Below are positions 18,376 through 25,356 of a stretch of 36,252 nucleotides of DNA, in pieces (within the stretch, counting starts at the first letter, position 1; each line of letters starts with the position of its first letter). Location: assembly GCA_003246855.1 (NCBI GenBank), contig QKCP01000130.1, forward strand, positions 1-36,252, given 5' to 3'. Below the pieces are notes generated by a model that saw only the letters and a list, made by a program, of their open reading frames with translations, did not search any database and was not told where the DNA came from. The translations under genes and the position numbers were made by a program. Source of the DNA: Ilyobacter polytropus. GTDB taxonomy: Bacteria; Fusobacteriota; Fusobacteriia; Fusobacteriales; Fusobacteriaceae.

Positions 18376-18783
18376 ATGGCAGCAACTTTCAGGCTTCAAA
18401 TAGTGACCCCTCAAGAAACTATACTAGACACAGAGGTTGAGATGGTTGTCTTAAGAACAACAGAGGGAGATATGGGTATATTGGCAAACCATATCCCACT
18501 TGTTGCAGAACTTGCCATTGGCGAGATGAAGATTAAGTCTGAAGGCAAAGATGAAATATATTATGTTTCAGGGGGATTTTTAGAAGTTTCCAGAGAAAAA
18601 ACCCTTGTTCTTGCAGATGAAGCTATAAGTCTTGAAAACCTTGATGTTGAAAGGGCTAAAAGAGACGCTGAAATTGCAAAACAAAAACTTTTAAAATTAA
18701 AAGAAGAAAAAGATATAGCTTCTATGGAGAAGACTCTGCAAGAAGCTCTTACAAAAGTAAAGATAGTCGAAAGACATATGTAA
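18376..18783 (+). CDS. atpC: ATP synthase subunit epsilon (F1)
   Basis: Rotor foot that contacts the c-ring and can inhibit ATP hydrolysis. It has 135 residues. The N-terminal beta-sandwich starts FRLQIVTPQETILD and includes TTEGDMGILANHIPLVAEL; a C-terminal two-helix region (about 88-135) rich in Lys/Glu follows. ATG 18376 lies three bases after the atpD stop, with AAAGGAG upstream inside atpD. It is the last gene of the operon and is closed by a strong bidirectional terminator. Confidence 0.95.
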   Translation: MAATFRLQIVTPQETILDTEVEMVVLRTTEGDMGILANHIPLVAELAIGEMKIKSEGKDEIYYVSGGFLEVSREKTLVLADEAISLENLDVERAKRDAEIAKQKLLKLKEEKDIASMEKTLQEALTKVKIVERHM

Positions 18784-18815
18784 AAAAGAGGAGACTTTGG
18801 AGTCTCCTCTTTTTT
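18783..18815. terminator. Perfect bidirectional terminator between atpC and nnr
   Basis: A 14-bp perfect stem (18783-18796 with 18801-18814) around a TTGG loop has A runs on one side and T runs on the other. It can therefore terminate atpC from the left and nnr from the right. It overlaps the last base of the atpC stop codon and abuts the nnr stop. Confidence 0.93.
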
Positions 18816-20376
18816 ATATTTCTCGTATAGAGTAGTATTTTTTAATGTCTTCGTAGTTTTCCCTAAAGAGCTTGATAGTTTTCGGTAAAAATTCTAAGAG
18901 GTCACTTGCCACTATTCCGTCTTCCCCCTTTTTTTTGGATATCAGTTCACTGCAAAAACCATGCAAAAAAACTCCATTTCTAGCAGAAATCTCTATATCC
19001 ATTCCAAGAGCGTATTGCGCCGCTATCACACCGCAGAGGACATCTCCGCTACCAGCTGTTGCCAGCGCAGAGCAGCCGCTCATATTGAGATATATCGTAC
19101 CATCTGGGTAGTAAACTTGGCTGTGGGCACCTTTAACAATTAAAATCACATCAAATTTACAAGAAAATTCCCTACAGAGTTCTAACTGGTTTTTCTTTAT
19201 TTCTTCTATTTCTATGCCCAAAAGAGAAGAGAGTTCCCCAAGGTGGGGCGTGAGAACTGTTGGATGTTTCCTATCTAATAGTAGCTGTAGATTTTTGGAG
19301 ACTGCTGTTATACCATCCGCATCTATTATAAGAGGGAGCTGTATATCGCTTATCATTGACTTAATAAGTTCTTGGGTGTCTTCTTCCATAGACATTCCTC
19401 CACCGAGCACTACAAGACGCATGGATCTTGATAATTCAAGTATCTCTTCTTTGCATTTTTTGCTTAAGTTTCCATTTGCCGTAACATCCATTGGGTGAAA
19501 AACTATCTCGCTTCCACGGGATGCGAGTACTGGAACTATAGTTTTAGGGCAGGCAAGTCTGGAGTAACCACCACCAGATTTTAAAAAACTCATTGAGTTA
19601 AAAAACGGAGCTCCGTAATACTGTCCTCCGCCGCCTATAAAAAGCACTCTTCCATAGCTTCCTTTGTGACAATCTGGCATTCTTTCTACGAGTTCTATGG
19701 GGGTGTTTATTTTTGTTTTTAAGTTTGAGTAAAGTTGGGGTGGGAATGAAATTTTTGAGACGTATAGAACTCCATTGTGTTTATAGCCTGGGTAAAGCAA
19801 ATTTCCTAGTTTTGGTACCCCGAAACTAATTGTAAAATCAGCTATTACAGCGGTGCCCATAACTTCTCCTGTGTTGCCATTTATGCCGGAAGGGATATCT
19901 AGAGACAGTACTTTTTTGCCAGATGAGTTTATAGCGGCTATAGCATCCCTGTAGACGCCACTCACTTCTCTGTCGAGGCCTACCCCTAGAATGGCATCCA
20001 CTAAAACCGAACATTTGGCTGTAAAGGCATCTAGGTCGCAGATATCCTCTGCCGAATAAATGGGTATACCTATATTTTGGAGTATAGAGTAGTTTGTGGC
20101 TGAGCTACCTACATACTTGTCGCCTTTTCCAAGTAGCACAACAATGACGTCGGAATTTCTGGAATAGAGTTTTCTCGCAAGGGCCATACCGTCACCGCCG
20201 TTGTTCCCCGGGCCGCAAAAAACTGCGAAGGTGTCCCGTTGTATATCAAATTTTTTTTTGATAAGCTCGTAGGCGGCCGTACTGGCATTTTCCATGAGGA
20301 TATCTTGAGGAATTTTGTAGAGTTCCATTGCGGTTTTGTCTAAATACTTCATTTGCTCGACATTTGCTATGTTCAT
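18814..20376 (-). CDS. nnr: Bifunctional NAD(P)HX epimerase / ADP-dependent NAD(P)HX dehydratase
   Basis: Metabolite-repair enzyme restoring hydrated NADH and NADPH: the N-terminal domain (about 1-215, YjeF_N) interconverts R and S epimers, and the C-terminal ribokinase-like domain (about 230-515, YjeF_C) dehydrates S-NAD(P)HX using ADP. Visible features are FCGPGNNGGDGMALARKL in the epimerase, LTPHLGELSSLLG in the dehydratase, and the catalytic SGCSALATAGSGDVLCGV region. ATG 20376 is chosen because GGAGG lies just upstream and inside the longer frame that begins at 20388. The protein has 520 residues, the full length for the fusion. It converges on atpC and shares its terminator. No strong promoter was identified upstream. 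Confidence 0.95.
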   Translation of the reverse strand: MNIANVEQMKYLDKTAMELYKIPQDILMENASTAAYELIKKKFDIQRDTFAVFCGPGNNGGDGMALARKLYSRNSDVIVVLLGKGDKYVGSSATNYSILQNIGIPIYSAEDICDLDAFTAKCSVLVDAILGVGLDREVSGVYRDAIAAINSSGKKVLSLDIPSGINGNTGEVMGTAVIADFTISFGVPKLGNLLYPGYKHNGVLYVSKISFPPQLYSNLKTKINTPIELVERMPDCHKGSYGRVLFIGGGGQYYGAPFFNSMSFLKSGGGYSRLACPKTIVPVLASRGSEIVFHPMDVTANGNLSKKCKEEILELSRSMRLVVLGGGMSMEEDTQELIKSMISDIQLPLIIDADGITAVSKNLQLLLDRKHPTVLTPHLGELSSLLGIEIEEIKKNQLELCREFSCKFDVILIVKGAHSQVYYPDGTIYLNMSGCSALATAGSGDVLCGVIAAQYALGMDIEISARNGVFLHGFCSELISKKKGEDGIVASDLLEFLPKTIKLFRENYEDIKKYYSIREI

Positions 20377-20492
20377 ATAAACCTCCATAAGAGTTTTTGC
20401 ATAATAGAATTGACATATATGATTTTTTAAATAAAATCTATGATTTCCTTTTTATTTTTAAATTGAAACAAGCTTAGGTATGCTTTGAATTC

Positions 20493-20533
20493 TCAAAAAT
20501 AATAAAGAGGCTCAAAGATTTATTCGATGAGCC
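20493..20533 (-). terminator. Terminator of the rarD-like gene (minus strand)
   Basis: GGCTCA (20509-20514) pairs with TGAGCC (20528-20533) around a 13-base loop. Read on the minus strand the stem is followed by a TCTTTATTATTTTT tract. The rest of 20389-20565 has nothing else I can identify. Confidence 0.6.
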
Positions 20534-20565
20534 GCTTTAATGTTTTGTTTAAATTTTTTGAAAAA

Positions 20566-21462
20566 TTAGCTTTTTTTTGACAACTCTTTTATGAGCCCCA
20601 CAGAGTACACAAGTATGGCCGCCCATATAAGTGAAAAACTAATTAGATGAGCGCTGCTGAAAGGTTCCTTGTACAGGAATACCCCTAAGAAAAGAGAAAT
20701 AGTAGGAGTGAAGTACTGGAAAAAAGCTATGGCGCTTAGGTCTATTTTTTGAGCGCTCTTAGCGAACAAAAACAAAGGGAGCGTCGTTACTGCACCTGCT
20801 CCTACAAGGAGTAGAGAGGTACGCAAGCTTGTTCCGAAAGCTACTGAACCGTGCATAGAAACGCTTGTGATGTACAATAGGGCGAAGGGGGCTATTATGG
20901 CAGTCTCCAAAACAAGTCCCATTAGAACCCCGGTTTTTACTTTTTTCTTAAAAACGCTGTAAAGCGAGAAAGTTATTGCTATTATCATAGAAACCCAAGG
21001 GAATTTTCCGTATTTCAAGGTAAGCAGTAGAACACCGGCAGAGGCCAGTGAAATGGATAGAATCTGAGTAGGACCTAGCTTTTCCTTGAATACGACTACA
21101 CCAAGTATGACCATCATGAGTGGTATCAGGTACTGTCCCAAACTGGCTTCTAAAATCTTGCCGGAGTTCACGGCGAAAATGTAAGATCCCCAATTCAAAC
21201 TCATAAAAGTTGAAGCCATGAAAAGGCGAATGACTGTATTCCTGTCTTTTAGCATTGAGATGAACTTACTCAAGTCACCCCTGAAAAATATTATTAAAAA
21301 TGTCAAAACAAATGACCATATAATCCTACTCGCCAGGATTTCCACTGAAGAAACGCCCTTTAAGAGCTTCCAGTAAAGTGGGAAAAGCCCCCACCAAGAA
21401 AAAGCAACGAATGCGTAAAGTATCCCCATTCGATTTTCCCTTGCGCTTTTGATGTTTTCCAT
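20566..21462 (-). CDS. rarD: EamA-family transporter, RarD type
   Basis: Inner-membrane protein of 298 residues with about ten helices in two EamA repeats. RarD-type features include the opening GILYAFVAFSWWGLFPLYWK, then ILASRIIWS and LNWGSYIFAVNSG in the first half, and LLVGAGAVTTLPLFLFAKSA and FFQYFTPTISLFLGVF in the second. The family was first linked to chloramphenicol sensitivity in Pseudomonas, and its natural substrate is uncertain. GGAGG lies ten bases before ATG 21462, and TATACT (21495-21490, minus strand) is a possible -10. A decayed paralogue lies directly upstream on the same strand. Confidence 0.88.
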   Translation of the reverse strand: MENIKSARENRMGILYAFVAFSWWGLFPLYWKLLKGVSSVEILASRIIWSFVLTFLIIFFRGDLSKFISMLKDRNTVIRLFMASTFMSLNWGSYIFAVNSGKILEASLGQYLIPLMMVILGVVVFKEKLGPTQILSISLASAGVLLLTLKYGKFPWVSMIIAITFSLYSVFKKKVKTGVLMGLVLETAIIAPFALLYITSVSMHGSVAFGTSLRTSLLLVGAGAVTTLPLFLFAKSAQKIDLSAIAFFQYFTPTISLFLGVFLYKEPFSSAHLISFSLIWAAILVYSVGLIKELSKKS

Positions 21463-21540
21463 ACAGATATAGCCTCCAATTCTTGTAAAAGTATACGATA
21501 TTTTATAGAGTAAAAAAAATTATTTGAAATCCATAGGGGT

Positions 21541-22155
21541 TCAAGAAACCCGCTGAACGGCATGATGTTTTTGTCTTGCTTTTCTAAATAAACCAGCAGA
21601 GTACACTGTCAAGGCAAGCCAGATAAAAGCAAAGCTCACTGCATATGTTTTATTGAACTCTTTCCTGTAAATAAAAACTCCCAAAGACAGCGCTATAACC
21701 ACTGATAGCCACGGAAAGTGCCCATACATCAAGGTTAATAAAAATACACCTATATAAGCTAGAGACAGTGAGAAAACCTGCAATTTATCAAGACTTTCCT
21801 TAAATATAAACACCCACATTGCAAGCAGCATGAGAGGGTTTATATAGTAACCCAGGCTGGTCTCTACGACCCTCCCAGAGTTCACAGCAAATATATATGA
21901 TCTCCAACTTATGCTTATAAACATCGAGGCTAGCGATGCGTAGAAAATGGTGTCCCTTTCTTTTATGCATCTATTAAGCGCCCCTTCAAATCCACATTTG
22001 CAAAAATTATTGGGAAGGTCAGAGCAAAAGACTAAGCTATCCTGTTTGCCAGTATAATTCCTGGTGGCACATCCCGGAGAAGAGGGAAAAGTCCCCAAAT
22101 GAAAAACGAAGCCATAGCGCAAAGGGAACTTAGTTGGGTTTTTTGACGTTTTCCA
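21541..22155 (-). pseudogene. Decayed second copy of the RarD-type transporter gene
   Basis: The region starts MENVKKPN, like its neighbour's MENIKSARE, then hits TAA (22132-22130). Shifting frame gives AMASFFIWGLFPL and GIILANRIA, followed by TAG (22034-22032) where the intact neighbour has Trp (SRIIWSF versus NRIA-stop-SF). Another frame change precedes an open stretch carrying ISISWRSYIFAVNSGRVVETS. After HFPWLSVVIALS the sequence jumps to LGVFIYRKEF. Compared with the intact gene, about 95 residues of the second half are missing. A 207-codon open frame survives (ATG 22164) but its first third is out of the ancestral frame. The copy is a tandem paralogue, too decayed to make a transporter. 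Confidence 0.88.
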
Positions 22156-22162
22156 TAAAAGC

Positions 22163-22190
22163 ATTACTTTAATTTAAAAATTAAAGTAAT
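22163..22190. repeat. 13-bp perfect palindrome between the rarD pseudogene and coaE
   Basis: ATTACTTTAATTT (22163-22175) and its exact reverse complement AAATTAAAGTAAT (22178-22190) are separated by two A. On the minus strand it follows a TACAAT hexamer that could be the old -10 of the pseudogene. It could be a former operator or an AT-rich hairpin. There is no T tract on either side. Confidence 0.6.
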
Positions 22191-22277
22191 TGTACACCAT
22201 TTTTGAGGAATATAGAAGATAAATTTCTTTAAATTATACAAAACTTATTGTAAAATAATGAGAAAAGGAGGAGAGAA

Positions 22278-22856
22278 ATGGTATTAGGTTTGACTGGTGG
22301 GATAGCTAGCGGTAAATCCACAGTTTCTAAAATATTTATAGAGATGGGGATAAAGGTGATAGATGCTGATGAAATAAGCAGGAGGGTGTCGAATTTCCAG
22401 GAAGTCCTGCAAGAGCTGACTGTTGAATTTGGGAACGGGATAATTCATGAAGGAGTACTTGACAGGAGGAAGCTGAGGAACCTGGTTTTTCAAAACAGAG
22501 AAAACTTGGATAAGCTAAATATGATAATGCACCCGAGGATAATAAAGGAGATAGAAGAAGAGATCAAAAAGAACTGTCAAGAAAAACTATTGGTACTGGA
22601 TATACCACTGCTATACGAAACAAAATTAGATTATTTGTGCGAAAGGGTACTACTTGTATACGTAGATGAAAAAACCCAAATAAATAGGCTGATGCAGAGG
22701 GACCACTGTTCAGAAGTGGAGGCCAGAATGGTGATAGATAAACAGATGCCATTAATGCATAAAAAAAGGCTTGCCGATTACTGTATAGAGAACAGCGGAA
22801 ACTTAGAAGAACTCCGTAAAAATGTAGAGGAGTTCTACCATAAAATTTTGAAATAA
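22278..22856 (+). CDS. coaE: Dephospho-CoA kinase
   Basis: Last step of coenzyme A synthesis: ATP-dependent phosphorylation of the 3'-hydroxyl of dephospho-CoA. The protein has 192 residues. The P-loop is TGGIASGKST (6-15), followed by VIDADEISR, the conserved acceptor-binding DAD motif. VLDIPLLYET near residue 110 and the lid-region QRDHCSEVEAR near 154 are also typical. ATG 22278 has an excellent AAAGGAGGAG SD. It stands alone, divergent from the rarD pseudogene and 93 bases before the next start. Secure. Confidence 0.95.
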   Translation: MVLGLTGGIASGKSTVSKIFIEMGIKVIDADEISRRVSNFQEVLQELTVEFGNGIIHEGVLDRRKLRNLVFQNRENLDKLNMIMHPRIIKEIEEEIKKNCQEKLLVLDIPLLYETKLDYLCERVLLVYVDEKTQINRLMQRDHCSEVEARMVIDKQMPLMHKKRLADYCIENSGNLEELRKNVEEFYHKILK

Positions 22857-22881
22857 ATTTCATAATTAATAATATATTAAA

Positions 22882-22910
22882 TTGACTGCTAAATTATACT
22901 ATGTTAAAAT
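22882..22910 (+). promoter_or_regulatory. Promoter of the cation/proton antiporter gene
   Basis: TTGACT at 22882-22887 and TAAAAT at 22905-22910 with a 17-base spacer. It places the transcript start near 22917, which rules out the in-frame TTG at 22914 as a start codon. Confidence 0.7.
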
Positions 22911-22949
22911 GTATTGAACAATGTACTATTTTATTTGAAATGGGGTGCA

Positions 22950-24173
22950 ATGATGCTGTTTAATCTGGCTATAGTAGTATTGATTGCGATGTTTTTTGCC
23001 CACGTATTTGAGAAGGTGAAGTTACCTCCTTTACTTGGGATGATAGCTGCAGGGATTGTATTGGGGCCTTACAGCAGGCAGATGTTCGAATCGAGCCTAA
23101 GCCCAGGATTATTGGACAGTATATTTATCTCGGATGATCTTATAAAACTATCGTCTGAGCTAAGAACGGCAGCGCTTATCATAATACTAATAAGGGCTGG
23201 CCTTGGCATAAATAAAAACACCTTAAATAAGATAGGGAAACAGGCTGTTAAAATGTCCTTTATCCCAGGAATTCTAGAAGGCCTTACACTTATTTTTGTA
23301 GGGCACAAACTGCTAAATCTTTCTTTTGTGGAATCAGGTGTACTTGCATTTATAATAGCAGCAGTTTCTCCTGCGGTTATAGTGCCACAAATGCTGGAGC
23401 TGAAATCCAGGGGCTACGGCAAAAAAAAAGAGATCCCGACTCTCATACTTGCGGGTGCGTCTGTTGACGACGTTTTTGCAATAACAATATTCGGGGCTTT
23501 TCTTAGCATGGCGATTGGCCAAAAGGAAGACATATTAAAACTTTTTATGAAGATACCGATAAGCATAGCCGACGGGATAATCCTGGGGGCACTGTTTGGT
23601 TTTTTACTGCTAAAGTTTTACGAAAAGCTTCATATAAGGGACAGCAAAAAGGTAATAATCTTTATGATAGTGGCGATACTCTTTAACCACCTAGAGTCTA
23701 TGAACTTGATACCTATGGCAAGCCTATTGGGCATAATGGCCATGGGTTTTGTGATACTTGAAAAAAACGAAGAATTGGCAAAGAGACTCGCATTAAAATT
23801 TAACAAAATATGGGTGCTGGCAGAAATACTGTTGTTTGTATTAATCGGTGCTGCTGTCAACGTCTCAGTTGTTCTTAACGCAGGGGTTATAGGGATAGCG
23901 ATAATATCCATAGGACTTGTTGGAAGAAGCATTGGAGTGTGGCTATCACTGGCTGGATCAGATCTAAGAAAAAAAGAGATAGTATTTTGTGTGGTGGCAT
24001 ATGTACCCAAAGCGACTGTGCAAGCTGCCATAGGTGCTATACCCCTATCTATGGGGGTGCCTTCAGGAGAACTTATTTTGGCGATGGCTGTACTTAGTAT
24101 AATTATAACCGCTCCGCTAGGTGCTATAGGTATAAAATACACTGCCGATAAGTTTTTGGAGATACACGAATAG
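22950..24173 (+). CDS. Cation/proton antiporter, CPA2-like (Na+/H+ exchanger domain)
   Basis: Integral membrane exchanger of about 407 residues with roughly 12-13 helices. The central helix reads AGASVDDVFAIT. The paired aspartates D173-D174 are the ion-binding DD pair of electrogenic CPA2 transporters such as NapA and NhaA; CPA1 members have ND. Early KLPPLLGMIAAGIVLGP and IIAAVSPAVIVP segments are also typical. The start is ATG 22950 or ATG 22953 behind GGGGTG. There is no C-terminal TrkA-N/RCK domain, unlike Kef systems. In a Na+-energised cell it would link H+ and Na+ gradients; direction and ion preference are inferred. Confidence 0.88.
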   Translation: MMLFNLAIVVLIAMFFAHVFEKVKLPPLLGMIAAGIVLGPYSRQMFESSLSPGLLDSIFISDDLIKLSSELRTAALIIILIRAGLGINKNTLNKIGKQAVKMSFIPGILEGLTLIFVGHKLLNLSFVESGVLAFIIAAVSPAVIVPQMLELKSRGYGKKKEIPTLILAGASVDDVFAITIFGAFLSMAIGQKEDILKLFMKIPISIADGIILGALFGFLLLKFYEKLHIRDSKKVIIFMIVAILFNHLESMNLIPMASLLGIMAMGFVILEKNEELAKRLALKFNKIWVLAEILLFVLIGAAVNVSVVLNAGVIGIAIISIGLVGRSIGVWLSLAGSDLRKKEIVFCVVAYVPKATVQAAIGAIPLSMGVPSGELILAMAVLSIIITAPLGAIGIKYTADKFLEIHE

Positions 24174-24251
24174 CTAGGATATTGGGTTTACATATTGATT
24201 AGATTTTACGGTTTATAATAATTTTATATGTATATATGGAGGGATTTTTTA

Positions 24252-25352
24252 ATGCTTAATCTACTTATATCTCCTGGGAGATATATATCGGGCTATGATA
24301 ATATCAAAGAGTTGGGAAAAGAGATAAAAAAGTTAGGTAGTAGTGCTCTTGTCCTTGTAGATGAAAACATATTGCAGTTGATAGGAGAAGGACTGTCGTC
24401 TGTAAAGGAAAGCGTCGCTTCGGAGCAGGTAGTTTTCCAAGGGGAGTGCTGCCACGAAGAGATAGATAGAATCGCAGATATAATAAAATCTGGTGATCTA
24501 GAAGTTATAGTAGGTATTGGTGGAGGAAAGCTCCTAGACACAACAAAGGCTGCTGGATATAAAGGTAATGCGAAGATTGTTACAGTACCGACGATAGCCG
24601 CTACTTGTGCAGCTTGGTCGTCTCACTCTGCAGTTTACACCGAGCAGGGAATAGCTTATGAATACTACGACATACACAAGAATCCTGACCTTTTGTTTAT
24701 GGACAAGAAAATTATAAGTTCAGCTCCGGTTAGATACCTTGTATCTGGAATGGTAGATTCCCTTGCAAAATGGGTTGAAACTAAGGCGTTTACAAACGGC
24801 ATAACCGAAAAAAATGTAGAGCTTGAAATAGCTATATATATAGCTAAAAAAATATATGATGAAGTTTTTGAGTATGGTGCGAAAGCAGTAGAAGATATAA
24901 AGAACGGGGTTTACTCCAAAGAAGTGGATAAGATGATAGAGCATACCATATTGAGCGCAGGACTGGTAGGCGGCGTAGGTGGGGAAGCTTGCCGTGCTGT
25001 GGCGTCACATGCTATAAACAATGCGTTTACAGTTATGTTTGAAAGAAACAGAAAAAACCTTCACGGAGAGGTAGTTGGATTTGGGAATTTGGTTCAGAAG
25101 CTTCTTGACGGTGACAGAGATGAAGCCAAAAAATTGGCTAAACTCTACCTAGAATTAGGTGCTCCTATAAACCTGAAAGACTTAAATATGGATGGTTTGA
25201 ACGAGTCTGAACTCACAAAAATAGTGAACAGGTCGCTTTACAAAGGGGACACCATGTGGAACCTACCGTATACGGTTAATTTTGACATGGTGAAAAAAGC
25301 TATACTTGAGGCTGAAAGTATAGCCAACGATGTTTTAGATAATAAAGGTTAG
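24252..25352 (+). CDS. Iron-containing alcohol dehydrogenase family protein (glycerol dehydrogenase-like)
   Basis: Metal-dependent NAD(P)-linked dehydrogenase of 366 residues. The nucleotide-binding motif is GIGGGK (88-93) followed by LLDTTKA. The metal ligands expected for the GldA type are present: D169 (GMVDSLAKW), H253 (ASHAINNAF) and H271 (LHGEVVGFG). It belongs near GldA and the YbdH/HcxA group, which reduce hydroxyketones or 2-oxo acids. The substrate cannot be read from sequence. ATG 24252 is preferred to ATG 24228 because GGAGGG (24238-24243) lies between them, eight bases before it. It ends four bases before the U32 gene, so the two are probably co-transcribed. Confidence 0.85.
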   Translation: MLNLLISPGRYISGYDNIKELGKEIKKLGSSALVLVDENILQLIGEGLSSVKESVASEQVVFQGECCHEEIDRIADIIKSGDLEVIVGIGGGKLLDTTKAAGYKGNAKIVTVPTIAATCAAWSSHSAVYTEQGIAYEYYDIHKNPDLLFMDKKIISSAPVRYLVSGMVDSLAKWVETKAFTNGITEKNVELEIAIYIAKKIYDEVFEYGAKAVEDIKNGVYSKEVDKMIEHTILSAGLVGGVGGEACRAVASHAINNAFTVMFERNRKNLHGEVVGFGNLVQKLLDGDRDEAKKLAKLYLELGAPINLKDLNMDGLNESELTKIVNRSLYKGDTMWNLPYTVNFDMVKKAILEAESIANDVLDNKG

Positions 25353-25356
25353 GAAG

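Noticed and set aside
18872-19498. Plus-strand frames within nnr
   Set aside because: They are antisense shadows of the nnr reading frame without SD or recognisable domains.
20410-20440. TTGACA at 20410-20415 as a plus-strand promoter
   Set aside because: No acceptable -10 hexamer lies 16-18 bases downstream and no plus-strand gene follows.
21541-22164. An intact 207-residue membrane protein on the minus strand
   Set aside because: Its first third is out of the ancestral RarD frame and the second half lacks about 95 residues, so it is treated as a pseudogene.
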